This document shows positions 1 through 12,119 of a stretch of DNA of 64,000 nt, one piece after another. Source of the DNA: Paramacrobiotus metropolitanus (Eukaryota; Tardigrada; Eutardigrada; Parachela; Macrobiotidae); contig NW_026570272.1 in NCBI RefSeq assembly GCF_019649055.1, positions 954,087 through 1,018,086 of the forward strand, in the 5' to 3' direction. Numbering within the stretch: position 1 is the stretch's first letter; the number at the start of each line of letters is the position of its first letter. The notes beneath the pieces are model-generated. The model saw nothing but the letters and a program-made list of their open reading frames with translations, was not told the DNA's origin and did not search any database. Made by a program: the position numbers and the translations under genes.

Positions 1-8
1 GCGGCCCC

Positions 9-64
9 CGGTCGTTTCGGACGGTTTAGAGGCTGAAACGACCGGCGGTCGTCTCAGACGACCG
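9..64. repeat. Two adjacent hairpins at the window edge
   Basis: Bases 9-18 (CGGTCGTTTC) pair with 35-44, and 46-54 (CGGTCGTCT) pair with 56-64 around a one-base loop. Both hairpins share the CGGTCGT start, so this looks like the end of a repetitive palindromic sequence that continues left of the window. No function can be assigned. Confidence 0.6.
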
Positions 65-144
65 GTTTTTTTGGACGGTTACAAACGCTGTTTAGTTTCA
101 TTACCGTAAAGGGTAGTCACAAGATAAACATGCCATTTAAATTT

Positions 145-3100
145 CAGGAAAACATCGAAATTCTTGCGAACAACCATAGCCAGCGCATCAGGCCTGCATA
201 CGTGTCCTTTGCTGATACAGAGCGATCAACCGGCGATGCCGCCCGCTGCAGAGCTTCGAGGGGCGCATTTACTGCAATTTATTCATTATATTTTAAGAAT
301 ATTTTTTATAGTACGACGATATTATCAGTCAGTTTGATAGTCAGCGTTGCAATAACTGTCGCGCAGATTTGAGTCCGTTGCTTGCCTTGATTTCGCCTGA
401 TTTGTATTTGTTAACGCTATATAAAACGCTACAGGATCAAGAAAACGGGAAAACAGTCTTTGGTGTCATGCGGTTGCTCGGGCGCAACTGGGATGATCCT
501 GAATTGCAGAGCGCCATAAGGTACTGGCCCTTCCACCTACCCAATGACGATAACGACCCCAAAGTCAGTGTGACCCACAACGGAAGGACCGAGGAACTCT
601 TTCCCGAAGAGATTATCGCGGTACTTGTGAGAAAGATGGTGGATACAGGATCATACATCGCAGAAAGTTCTTGGGATGCGGGTTAATGATATCGTCCTGA
701 CTGCGCCGGTCAACTTTCCCACGGAACAACGCCAAGCTGTGACCGACACAGCCACTATTGCGGGTGTTCACATCATCCGAAAGTCCCGAATGATAAGCAA
801 GTCGACAGCGGCAGCGTTGGCTCTGACTGCATTGGACTCATCGGTACTGCAGAAAACGTAATTCATGGTGTTTTTGTCACAAACTCTGTATTATTACACA
901 AAGGAGAAGCAAGCAATATTTTATTCAAAATATTTTAATAGCGATGCTTGCAAAAATTGCAGAGCACTATACAACACGAAGCAACTTATGAAAACTAGCA
1001 CGACGTAGCTTTAATCTTTGCAGAGCATTAAACAACATAAAACAACTCAAAAACTAGCACGACGTTGTTTTCCATTTTCTTTATAAATTTTGCCTTTGCA
1101 GACCAAAGACGAGCGCAACGTAGTCGTCTTCAGTCTAGGCGCCGGCGCTTGTAGTGTTCCTGTTATTACCATTGAATTCGACATTGTTGAAGTTAAGTCC
1201 AGCGCTGGAGACAATCACCTGGGCGGCTTTGAGTTTGAAAACCGTTTGATCGAACACTTTCGTCAGGAGTTTAAGCTTACAATTAAATATAAACGAGACA
1301 ACACGGAAGCTGTCTTTCAGCACGATCGCGAGGCAACGTGGATTCCTTGGCGAGATCGTATTAAATATCATTAGCGTAACTATTAGGTTATGTGCCCAGC
1401 TGTGTACACCCAAAAGATGACCCAAGAAGATGTGATTGGAACCGAGGCAATAATTATTTTACGGCCTACAATTCTGTAATTTTAGTCAACGCCACGAAAA
1501 TGTTTCTTTTTTTCGGCAGGATAGATAATGATTCCCTTCAAGACAATAACGGCTTCTTCAGTAGCATTTCCCGTGTGCGCCTTGAGGAGCTGAATGCTGA
1601 CTTGTTCCAGAAAGCGTTAAATCTTGTTGAGAGAGCGTTAAAAGACGCTAAAATGGATCGGAGTGAAGTCCATGACATTGTCCTAGTTGGTGGCTCAACT
1701 CGTATACCAAAAATCCAAGAACTGCTTCAGGTACATACAGTAGTTCACAATTGTCGACAACATACAAAGAGGGCAAGACGCGCTCCTTTTGACGTAGCAC
1801 GGGGACGTGATCTAACACTGGGACTGTCTGATGCGACGGATGCATGAATGACCGCGCGACTAGTGCACAGCTGTCATCAAAAAGTGTTTTGGGGTTATGA
1901 TCAATATGACCTACTGCACACCTAGTTTTCCAGGTTATGTTGAATTATCGCAGTGCCTTAATTCAACATAACCTGGAAAACTAGGTGCAACCGCACTTTC
2001 GCTGCTATGCAGATTCGCTGATCTTCAGGCGTACCTTGCTTGCTCACTTTTCTAGCAATTGGTTCATTTAGTCTGGGTGCGTCGCTTGATGAGCATTGAA
2101 AACTATCACTTTATTACAGAGTTCAGTCAGAAAATTCATAAGAAATTAACACTGAACAACCAGAAAATTAGGGTTTCTAAGTAATACTTAAACACCTCTA
2201 CACAACATTCATAAAGCTCGGACGAGAGGATATTTGCGTACAAGTTTCCTATACCTGAACATTTCCCGACAACAATCCGGGGTCATACCAATGGCACTCT
2301 GACTTTCTTACTGGGAGTGTCATGTAAGCGTATTTGTTATAGGAGTTTTTTCATGGGAAACCTCTGAACCACTCTCTCAACCCGGAAGAGGCCCCTGCAT
2401 ACGGCGCAGGGATTTTATCCGCTATCTTGTGTGGAAAGAAAACACCAGCTTGTTTGCAAGACATCTTGTTAAGGGACACGGTACCGTTTTCCCTCGGCAT
2501 CGAAACGAACAGCGGAGAGGTGGAAACCATCATCCGGAAACACACAACTATCCCCACCAAGATGACCCCCCCCCCGCAGCAAGTTGCCCTGCAATGCGGG
2601 GATGACGGCACTAAGGGTTTACGAGGGTGAACAAGCCTTGACAAAGGATAATGTAAGAAAAATCGTTGCTCTGTTTAATGTTTTCTACGATTCGGACCAA
2701 TACAGCGTGATAACGGACTTGCAAAGCGGAGACGCTAGCTGACTGTATTCAATAGCTTTCTATCGAAGTGACAGATTTGATGCGCGTCAAAAGTGTCATT
2801 AATGGCGTAAAAAGAAATCATTCATCTTTACGTATGTCATTAAATAGCTGCATTAACTTCTAAGTGATCAATCTAAACAATTTCACCGATGTTAGAGTCT
2901 GCTTGGTTTGGTGCTCCTGCCGACAGATGACTCTGAAAATGCAAAGGAAGACGATGACGTTGAAGTTTGGCTAGATGTGGACGCAAACAAGGTTCCGAGT
3001 CTTTCGGCTATAACTGAACGAACCGGCAGACATCATACAACGACAATACCGGAAACAGTCGTTTTACGCAAGACCAACTGGACCGCATGATTAAGAAAGC

Positions 3101-3262
3101 ACAGAAATTTCGCCAAGATGACGACGCAGAACAGCGCCGCACTGCAGCCCGCACTAAACTTGAGAGTTACTGTTTTACAATGAAACAGAAACTAACAGTG
3201 GCCATGCACAGGTACGACGAAATTTTGCAATGGATGGATAACGACACGGTATCGGTAATTTG
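145..3262 (+). pseudogene. HSP70 pseudogene, intron-containing, 5' end outside the window
   Basis: HSP70 chaperones couple ATP hydrolysis to peptide binding. Fragments appear in the family's order: the ILANN...DTER...GDAA block (145-260), the RLLGR...DDPE...WPF block (430-660), the TAPVNF...QRQA...TIAG block (680-840), the NVVVFSLG...HLGG block (1095-1290), the ELNADLF...[11 protein letters not shown] block (1560-1730), the PFSLGIET...TTIPTK block (2470-2560), VYEGEQALTKDN (2618-2655) and the C-terminal helical region with LESY...MDND (3075-3255). Splice-like acceptors precede several blocks (near 145, 433, 1100 and 1520) and donors follow others (1730, 860, 2655), so this derives from an intron-bearing gene rather than a retrocopy. 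Frame breaks near 660, 800, 2570 and 3060, and decay of the phosphate-binding DLGGGT motif to SLGAGA, argue against function. The nucleotide-binding start should lie left of the window. Confidence 0.85.
1919..1987. repeat. Perfect 29-bp inverted repeat (hairpin)
   Basis: Arms 1919-1947 and 1959-1987 are exact reverse complements around an 11-base loop (1948-1958). The hairpin lies in the gap between two HSP70 blocks, probably a former intron. Perfect pairing inside a heavily decayed pseudogene suggests a recent insertion such as a tiny MITE, or a very recent inverted duplication. No coding potential. Confidence 0.85.
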
Positions 3263-5229
3263 ATTAATCGTCTTGTGACTGCTTTAATTTAGGTATTCCT
3301 GTAGGTATACCGTATAATAGCCGTGCATTGCTGTTTTCAGTTGATAAAGAGGAAGAGTACGAGAAGTCGCATGCCGCAGATCGCAGATCGCAAAAAATAA
3401 TCGCAGACGCAACAATTTGAGATTTTATGTAACGTCCCATCCATAAAAACCCATCCATAAGGCTGCCGATTACGGGTGGAAAATATTACGCGAACATTTT
3501 ACTGGTGGAAAACGACTCGGTGGTATCGACGTGAATAATATACGTACATGGAAGATGTGCATTTCCGTAATCCATAATCGACCGAAGCGAAGCGAAGGTC
3601 CTCTATGTTCACACAGACAGGACATTTTGTCGGTCATGTCGGTCACGCATAATTCTGTCCGTCGGTCACGCACGAACAAATTAAAAGTTACGACGTAGCA
3701 TAGCCAAGTACATAATAACGACAAATTACAGCAGCATCCCAGTTATTTTACGCCGAAGCCTATAGGGGCGCATAGTAATACAATTCGTTTTTTGGGGCCT
3801 CTCCGTCCCTCTTGATTTAAATAATATCTAAACTACCGCAATACAATTTGCGCTCCCTTTCACCCCCGTTTGCCACCCCCTTCTTCGCACCTTGTTTTTT
3901 ATAGGCAGTTTTTTTTATCAGCATTTAATTCAGCTGTTGGTTTTTATAGGTAACCGTTTTATTTTCTAGCTCTATAAGAAACGTATGGTAAGTTTTCTGC
4001 ATTTCGGGGCAATAATAATGATATTCATGACCTTTTCAGTAGAGGACATTATCATTTCAACAAAAACGTTGGGTTTTCGGCACAGATTTCGCTTAACTCG
4101 TGATTTGCATTTTTTTAGCTTTGCTCCCTTGGTTAGTTGCTTCCCCTTTGATGCGAATGCTGGCGATGTCGTTAACTGTGACTGTTTCCTGACTTTCCTC
4201 TATCTTTCCTCAGCGAGCGGGTGGTAGTAGGTTGTGGCCAGTATCTTTGTCGCTTATCCTTAGGGCTTAAGTGTGCTCACATCCACGAATTCCTGTGCAC
4301 GCTGTCAGAGGGACACCTTTCAAATATATTTTGTTCAATGCAGAAGGAGTGGTTTCTGCAACCGGGCGATCACGAGCGACACTGGTAACTTTCTGCTCCT
4401 TATGTACGCGTAACGCACACATTATAGGTACACCGTACAGCACTGTATCATGATACAAGTATTATCGAGTTAATCGAAAACGCACTTAACGTGATTACAA
4501 GAAAATAAGGTGTCTATAAACAAATTAAAAAATTATAAAAATAAAGCTCATAATTAACGGGTGCGGAAAATGTGTGGCTATAAAAAACCGGGTTGTTACG
4601 GGTGGCTATAGTGTCACCCTTTCTTTTTTGGTGGCATTTGAAAATGTGTATATATACTTAGCGAAAAAACTGTGACGAGTTTTGCGGTTTCAGTGAACTT
4701 GGCTTCTTTATTTTAAGATGTTCTGAGTTGTAAATTGGTCAGAAACGTTCTTATTTGCGCTGCATGCCTGCTCTGTGGTCACTCTCGCCATCATATTAAA
4801 ATATATGAAATGCTATTACAATAACGTTTATGTGCCTCCCGCTTCCCAGTGTACATATTCCGTCAGTTCTTCTTTGTTTTGCGAATCGATGTCGGTAACC
4901 TAGTTTTAGATTACCTGATTTTTAGATCACCTTATCTACAGTACGTCTTCTAAGCAAGATAAACGCCATTAAACGGGCAAATAAAATCGACAACTACAGT
5001 ACGTACTTACAAATAATTAATATCTATATTTATTTTGGCGCTTCGCTTCGGTCTTTTAGTGCCAGCCTATAGCGGTGCACTTCCCTAGTATACTGCCTCC
5101 ATCCATAAAGTATTAATATACTCCACTCAAAAAACTTTTATGCATTATGTTGTGTCAAGCAGCAGTAAAATATCGTTAGGCAACGACCGCAAGGGTCTTT
5201 GTTGATTTATGAACCGAAAGCTCGTACTT
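3263..5229. other. Gene-free stretch downstream of the HSP70 pseudogene
   Basis: AT-rich sequence with no frame longer than 85 codons that resembles protein and no splice-bounded exon. It carries short direct repeats such as two CCATCCATAA copies near 3437-3460. Nothing else was recognised. Confidence 0.5.
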
Positions 5230-5234
5230 CAGCT

Positions 5235-5600
5235 ACGATACCTTTCCGTCGCTGCTCCTTAAGCATGTGACTGCATATCGACACAGCGGAGATGGGGTAT
5301 CAAAATTGTATGGAAAAGTTTTCTGTTTTCGAAGGCTTGAACCCTGAAGCCCTTAATCTTAAAAACCGCATCCTTCGCTGTGCTGTGTTATGATATTCCC
5401 TGCATTTTATTTTTCGGAGCGCACTGCTATCATTTCAACTTACAAACAATACATAAAATGAGTATGAGCAAAATCGGAACAAGGGAAGTAACATGTTTCA
5501 GCGTTACAAAGACATCGAAAGTTCCCATCATCCACCGTGTCAGAACTAAAAAGCACCGCCATAGTCAACACAGCCATGGTATTGTGTTAAGATAAGGGGC
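5235..5600 (+). repeat. Diverged duplicate block, copy 1 (partner at 18960-19200)
   Basis: This block aligns by eye with 18960-19200 in the same orientation. Shared words include GTCGCTG.TCCT.AAGCA, GGGTATCAAAAT, CTTCGAAGG/CTTTGCGAAGG and CGGAG.GCACTGC. In both places a piece of HSP70 3' end lies a little upstream, in opposite orientations in the two copies. The block may hold one or two decayed exons, since copy 2 has GAAG|GTAAGA and TTTCATTTCAG sites, but I recognise no protein family. Confidence 0.5.
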
Positions 5601-5798
5601 TTTCCAAGGGCGAGGCATGCAATCACTGTACGTGCTGCCGTCACCCGGCTGGAGTATGGACAGAAATGGTTAAATCATTACGTTGCGGCACTACAAACGG
5701 TTAGTTCTGTGGTGCGACACATTAGCATCATGTTGTACAGAGACTGTTTGGCTCAGCCTTTTAAAACGTCCGTACGAGGTTTGATAACTTTTGAATCG

Positions 5799-8285
5799 TC
5801 AGTCGTTGTAATACACATCAAGAACGGCAAAGGCCAACTTGTTCAGCGTCGACACGTTCAGCTGCCGCAGATCGACATTATTCCAGCTCTGCGCACTGCC
5901 ATCCGGATGAAGACCGTTCAATCTACATTAACCAGAAACTCGCGGTCAAACCCAACGAGTTGGTAGTAACGCCGCCTAATGCCACTGTCTACTCACCCCT
6001 GAAGAAAGTTGCGAATTCCGGTCCACTGTTCTGGATAGGCCAACGTCCGCACCCAGCGCGCATGCACCGCCGTGATCTTGTCCAGCACCCGCTGCGTAAC
6101 GGCCGGACAACTGTCGTTGGCGGCGGCTATCATGCTTTGACACTGTTTGGCGGCGGCCTCCGTGCAGCGGAAGCACGCAAACGGTATTACTATGTCCAGG
6201 CGCCCTTTGTCTCCATGCCGCATGAAGGCACGTTCACCTGCCGGCCACTGTCCGCTCCCGTAGCACAGCAACATATGATAGTCGCTCGTCCGATCGGAAA
6301 CGGTGTAGTTAATCAGCACTAAGTCTTGACACATGGCCATCCAGTATACTAGCTGGCCGCATTCAGACTGACCACTGTGCTCGCCTAGTCCCATTTTCAA
6401 AAAGGGAAATCCACAGTACACCGTGCTTTCATAGCCGTTTTTGGCAATGATCAGGGGCACGCGAATGTGCTTCTTTGCCAGCACGCGGTGCATTGTCGAC
6501 ATATTATATGCGAAATCATCTTCATATTTGTCGAATATCCTGTCAGCCGGCGTTCTTTCGTCCACCAGCGCCACCGCTCGGGTCTCCTGGGAAACAGTGC
6601 GTTCCAGCATCGCTGCCAGTTTGTAGCTTGTGACACAGCTGAAAGCGCCATGTACCGATCTACCCCAATGTTCCGTTGCGGAAGGGGAACGAACGACAAA
6701 AATGATGTGGCGATGCCGGACGTAGTCATGTAAAATCAGCCTCCACAACGCGCAGACCCTGTAAGCGATACCGAGCGACCAGTAAAACACTGTACAGTAC
6801 TACAGTATGCTCAAAGAAACATGCAAGCAGGAGCAAATGTTAACTTAAGGACAATAACTGCTGCGTTTAATAATTTTAGCCAAGTTGGCTCCAGTGACGC
6901 GTTCCTATTGAAATAAAATCGAATTGACAGTATGCTTAACTTACTGGCCTATGCGTAGCTGAGAAATGACATCCAGGTTGAGGAAGACGCTGGCAATAAT
7001 CGCCATCGGAAAGTCATAAAATCGCATTTCCCCCGTTTCTGCAAAATATTGGATTAATGAAAATAAAAGATTTTTGGCTAAAAGTACGTCTAAACAGAAA
7101 AATCACTGTCCAAGACATAAACCTTCTCTCAACTGATAATTTTTGATTTGAAATCTGCAAATGAAAGTTTTTTTAACAGAAGGGTACTTTTCTTCACTGT
7201 ATAAAGGGTATAAAACCAGGTACCTATCTTCCACCGTTCCCCTGTACTGATGCCGTCACCCGACTGGGGTGTGACGTTGTGGCTGAACAAGGCGCTTCCG
7301 TACCGCGCCAGATTTAACCTATTTATTGCCGTAACGTCACACGTAACGTCACGTGACCTATTCCGGCTATGGGTCGGATGACGCACTCACCAAATTGAAG
7401 AGGGACTGCGGAAAAGTTCGCTCCCATAATTTTTCCGGTTTGTACAAACTCCCACGACAACTGCTCGGCGAGGTAGCTTTGGCATGCTTCCCGAAGAGAA
7501 TTTTCTTCCCAGAACATGCTTCGTCCAGCTGGGTCACCGTGCAGTTCGGCGCAAATGAATGTGATCCTGTCATATTCCGCCCGCACGAACACATGACAGC
7601 CGATAGGGAACCGATACGCACTACTCGCCCAGTAGTGATCTCCCGTACATCGGAAATAGAATTCGCACGCTCCCACCTCTCTTCCAAGCTGGCAGTTGCT
7701 ATTGCACGGATCAGCCGGGCCGAGCTTCAGCTGGCACGTGCGAACCAGAAACTCGGGCAGGCAGTTCACATCGCGCAGTGCATGCGCCTGTTCAAAAGCG
7801 ATGACATGCTTTTTGTACATAAGTCCCTTGACTCTACCAAAAAAACTTGGCTCCGCGTTTATTGGTGGCAGATGGGTGGTTAGCTGGCGCTTAGGCACGA
7901 TGCGGCGCTCAGGTGCAATGCTTTCGTTTGGCTGATCCAGGGTCACCACACAGAACATGCAGTACAGGTCTTCAACGACCGTAACGCAGCGAAAAACGAA
8001 TGGTCCGCCGGGTTCGTCATGTAGAGCCAAGTACATCGAAAGGCCGGGCGACGAGGGCGGAAGAGTTAGAAAGACCACAGGATGCGGCCACAAATGCTTT
8101 GAATGAATCCATTCGGCTTTGATTGTGCTGGCATCAAAATCAATGAAAAAGTAATCGCCGTCAATATCCTGAACGTATCCCAGCCACCACTGGCCGTTGT
8201 CGCGCTGTACCAATACCGTGTTGCCATGGTTCACCTCCCGCCCGCCAGAGCGCAACTTTCGATAGTAACGTAATGTCGGGGCCAT
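5799..8285 (-). CDS. Unrecognised 603-aa protein with Tudor/SH3-like N-terminus, three exons
   Basis: Exons on the minus strand are 8285-7391, 6789-5997 and 5922-5799, giving 895+793+124 nt, an unbroken 604 codons including the stop. Donors are GTGAGT at 7390 and GTGAGT at 5996. The acceptors are GTACAG and AATGTAG, and the phases (1 and 2) match. The TGA visible in exon 2 is only part of the second donor. Residues about 20-65 (GNTVLVQR..GQWWLGYV..I.GD.FFIDFD..WIH...LWP) look like a small Tudor/SH3-like barrel. The rest is rich in Cys, Trp and Tyr, without a signal peptide or membrane segment I would trust. I do not recognise the family. The start is the first ATG of the open frame. Function is unknown. 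Confidence 0.72.
6790..7390 (-). other. Intron 1 of the 603-aa gene
   Basis: The 601-bp intron runs from GTGAGT (7390-7385) to GTACAG (6795-6790). It leaves codon phase 1, and joining to TG at 6789 keeps the frame open. No other feature was seen inside. Confidence 0.7.
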
Positions 8286-8849
8286 GACGAATGAAGATTT
8301 TGCAGACCGGGATGATCCGAATGGGGATGAAGGGAAGTACCAACCTGTTTCACTCGGTGGAATTACGAGGTAGAAACTAGAAACCGCCTGTGTTTAATAA
8401 GCTACTGCGAATAAAATCAATGAGTGCGGTCTTATTGTATTTAGCCATAGACAGCACTGCCCTAAAACAGGCAAAATGATTCCACAAATCTTCGACTGCA
8501 TCGTTTTTTTTAAAATTAGCAATTTTTCGGTACTTGCGGCTACATACATAGTGCGAACTGTCAGCATTTATTGTCGTAATTGTTGGTCCAACGCTTCATT
8601 AGCTGCTTCAGGTTGTAAAGCAAGACAGCAGGATGTAGGATTAATAAAGGTGAGCGAGCTTTTACTTCATCTAAAAAGGGCCAATAAACACTGCAAAAAC
8701 CTAGCGGGCGGAGTTTTCAATCAACTTGAAGCTGATTAAAAACTCCGCCCACTATGGCAGCGCTGCATGAGCTATCGGCTAACCGCAGACCAGTGGTAAT
8801 TGCAAAGACTAGTGGAACAACAGGCTCCTCCTCCACGATTTGTCAGAAG
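8286..8849. other. Gene-free stretch with a short inverted repeat
   Basis: This is the upstream region of the minus-strand 603-aa gene. No clear TATA box was found. An inverted repeat at 8706-8723 / 8733-8750 starts GGGCGGAGTTTT and has one internal mismatch and a 9-base loop. It could be a small MITE remnant. Confidence 0.5.
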
Positions 8850-8889
8850 TGGCTCAATCTGTACCAAACTTGTATTTCAAAGTCACTGA

Positions 8890-9530
8890 CCCGTCGCGGA
8901 CCAAACTAGCGCGACGCCTGTATATAACTGCCAATGCCGCAAAGTAGATATACCTTGCGAAACGACGCGATGACCGCGACACCTGTATAAAGCCGCGATG
9001 CACCGCGACACTGCGTATGCCGCAGGTAGGCATACCTACCGCGACGCCGCGATGGCCGCGACGCCTGTATATAGCCGCGATGCACCGCGACACTGCGTAT
9101 GCCGCAAGTTGGCATACCTACCGCGACGCCGCGATGGCCGCGACGCCTGTATATAGCCGCGATGCACCGCGACACTGCGTATGCCGCAGGTAGGCATACC
9201 TACCGCGACGCCGCGATGGCCGCGACGCCTGTATATAGCCGCGATGCACCGCGACACTGCGTATGCCGCAAGTTGGCATACCTACCGCGACGCCGCGATG
9301 GCGGCGACGCCTGTATATAGCCGCGATGCACCGCGACACTGCGTATGCCGCAAGTTGGCATACCTACCGCGACGCCGCGATGGCCGCGACACTGCGTATG
9401 CCGCAAGTTGGCATACCTACCGCGACGCCGCGATGGCGGCGACGCCTGTATATAGCCGCGATGCACCGCGACACTGCGCATGCCGCGATGGCCGCGGCGC
9501 CTTTATACAACCGGGATGCACCGCGGACAT
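8890..9530 (-). repeat. 82-bp satellite array, left arm (about 7.5 copies)
   Basis: Reading the minus strand gives the same unit as the right array. It includes GCATCGCGGCTATATACAGG, a run of CGTCGCGG words and the near-palindrome GTAGGTATGCCTAC. Units toward the left edge are degenerate, and one internal junction near 9375-9390 lacks about half a unit. Because 82 is not a multiple of 3 and the unit lacks stops in several frames, long Arg-rich open frames appear on both strands; I do not regard them as genes. Confidence 0.9.
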
Positions 9531-11033
9531 CGTATAACAATTAAAAATTTAATTGCCAAATTTGTCGAAATTCGCGTTAAGAGCTATTATTGCTGATGTT
9601 TGTGCGAGCTGTTTTTTTGTATTGATTTATACGCACTAATTCCAGTACATTAGTATAGCTCTACTTGATAGATTAAGGTAATTGATCGACAATATCATCG
9701 GCCGCCCCGTTCAAAATGACCAGAAAAAACGACTGAATATATTAAAGGACTGTTAACAATTGACCTCAGCATGTTCGGAAAGGACCTCACATGCACTTTG
9801 TTTTCAAAAATATGAGCCCTGAAACAATCGCTGGGTTGCCGGTACCGGCACATGCAGGATTTCAGGGTGACCTTGAAAGACCCTTTGAAACATTGTTGCG
9901 TAGTTGCGTAGTGCAGTGAATGATAAAATGGTGTAACAAGAAAAGCGAAATTATTCAATTAAGCTTCTCCAAAACTTTCAGTCTGTTACAGTCATGTGAC
10001 TACACAACTACACAAAGTAAAATTTGTTAATATTGCAAGCGCAACAATTTGTTTTAATTTCCACAAATTTGCACGGTATATTTCGAAAACAAAACGGTGG
10101 AACAATGATTCGGTATAACTATAAACGACCTGCATGTACAGAAACGTGCGACCTGAAAGCAAGTTGCAAAGTTACTTGCAAAATTCGGAGAAGATCGGTT
10201 CATACCTAACATAGGAGAGTTTTTGGCAATCCTGAATGCTTTTTAGGCAACCAAGAATTTCATTCAACTCATGTCTCCCAAGCGGATGCTATGCGCACAA
10301 ACGGTGCTTACACCATCGTAGACAAATGATTTGGCTATAAAATGCCTTAGAACTAAAAAGTGTTTGAGGGTGCGTGAAATAGGAAGCCCTGTGGATATAC
10401 ACGAATGTAGTACTCTGTACTTTCAGTACTTCGTAATGACCGGCACGCTTTCATTATGTACGCATAGTTGCCGGTAATCGTACTGAACTTATAATACTGA
10501 GTTCAGTACGATTACCGAGTATGAGTACTCATAACTCACTGCTTAGTTTTTTAGTTCTTCTTTACTCATTTAATATTACTATTACAAGAAAAAGCTGCGG
10601 CTTCGCCTCCGCGTTTCTTGTGATCTACGGCCCGAATCAACGAATAGCTCGGTTCCTTTTTCACGTAGTGATTTTGAGCATTGGATAGTGGTGGTAGAAC
10701 GGTCACTCACTCTGTGAATTAGCGATTTCGCTCACTGGACAGCAGGATAGCTCGGTCACGCACTCACTCAATGAGCGAGCTGGTCATACCAAAATTGAAC
10801 AACCCGATAAATTTACAATACTTACGCACTGTAACTTCCAGTACTTACAGTAGTACTTACAGTACTTGTAACACACTATCCGTATGGTTAAGACGCCATT
10901 ATTTTACAAAAGTGCCGCCAACGTGAATCGATAAGTTAAATTGTGATTACTTAATTTTTGGTTGGTATTTTACAAAAATAATTTCAGTTTATTCCGCCTA
11001 ATCTGCGTATTTATTAATGTACAGACTACAGAG
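9531..11033. other. Interior of the Foldback-like unit, left part
   Basis: No gene was found. A perfect 17-bp inverted repeat lies at 10472-10488 / 10501-10517. The words CAGTACTT and GTACTT recur at 10410-10435 and 10840-10870, flanking that hairpin, so 10.4-10.87 kb may be one small palindromic element. Confidence 0.5.
10472..10517. repeat. Perfect 17-bp hairpin
   Basis: The CGGTAATCGTACTGAAC arm at 10472-10488 is exactly complementary to 10501-10517, with a 12-base AT-rich loop. CAGTACTT-type words flank it on both sides. Confidence 0.8.
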
Positions 11034-11319
11034 CAGACCTGGGCAGTTATAACTTATAACTCTATAACTTAACGCGAGTTATTTGCGAGTTATCGAGTTT
11101 TAACGTAACTCTGAAGCGTAACTCGCTACCCCAAAAACGTAGCTCTAACGTAACTCGCCCAAAACTTGTATATTATATTGTCTATGGTAGCGTAACTCGC
11201 GGTATAACTCGAAACTAGGTTTTACTTGCATGAGTAGCGTAACTCGTAGCGTAACTCGCAAGCTCCCTGTAACTCGTAACTCTAACGGTGGGTGCATTTT
11301 CCAAAACTGCCCAGGTCTG
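11034..11319. mobile_element. hAT-like MITE, 286 bp
   Basis: The terminal inverted repeats CAGACCTGGGCAGTT (11034-11048) and its exact complement (11305-11319) are flanked by the shared word TACAGAG. That implies a target duplication of 7-8 bp, as expected for hAT transposons. The inside is a run of GTAACTC and ATAACT words with no coding sequence, so it would rely on a transposase from elsewhere. Confidence 0.75.
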
Positions 11320-12119
11320 TACAGAGTATGTTGCGTATTGTTTCCAGGCAAATTTTTTCTAAGTTTCGAAGTCACCTTGAAACTGGCTTGGTTCGTGTGC
11401 TGGCATGATTCTGATCGGACGTATTCAGAAAGAAAAGTCATGTTACGCAGTTCTGAGCCACGGCCGAACTAACTGTGATACCAGATTTATTTTAAATTTT
11501 TGGTTACAGAGATCTGCGGTCTGTGGGGAGGCCGCGCGTAGTATTGATCTTTTTCTTAAAATGAGTACGAGTAGAAGGCGAAAACGCGCTTCGTCTGCTT
11601 GGTAGAAATGGGTGGAAAACCGCGAGTGTCTGACAGAGTAATCGAGAACTCGCGGGGTGATCGGTGCTTACCGGTTAGCATACCTTCAGAGTTGCTGGCA
11701 AGTGATCATGAGCGGGGGACATGAAGCATAAGGGAAGTGGCCCAGTACATGGTACCAAAGTCGTGTACATGCACGAAATCTTTCACTTTCGCGCACTTCC
11801 AAACTCCTTTTTCTTTTGTTGTATGACAATCTGTAGCCAGATGATTTGTATTCACCGGTGGGAAAACATCCGGTTCGGACGTTATGCGTCCTCGTGGTTA
11901 TGAGCTTTACGTGCAAAATCTGAAAGAGATCAGTCTAAAACGAGGCTTTTCGTACACCTGAATGCATTTAAACTTTTTGTATTTTCCTAAAAGCCATAAG
12001 TTTTTACACCGATCCACTGTTCCAACATGTTATTCTAATTTTAAAATGAATGCTAAAATTAGAAAAAATTATGGAAATCTGGACCGGTGTAAAACCGATC
12101 TTCATGGCCATGTGAATTT

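Noticed and set aside
145-3262. Functional HSP70 gene
   Set aside because: Several frame breaks and loss of the conserved phosphate-binding motif; several blocks missing.
4260-4460. Small gene with open frames of about 60 codons on both strands
   Set aside because: Short, no splice context, no recognisable protein, similar to random expectation.
5960-6322. 120-codon plus-strand frame
   Set aside because: Antisense to exon 2 of the 603-aa gene, whose spliced frame is much longer and has matching phases.
7353-7935. Plus-strand frames of 176 and 79 codons
   Set aside because: Antisense shadows of exon 1 of the 603-aa gene.
8854-9544. Arg/Cys/Tyr-rich open frames on both strands of the left 82-bp array
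   Set aside because: They are repeat translations; the unit simply lacks stops in several frames and 82 is not divisible by 3.
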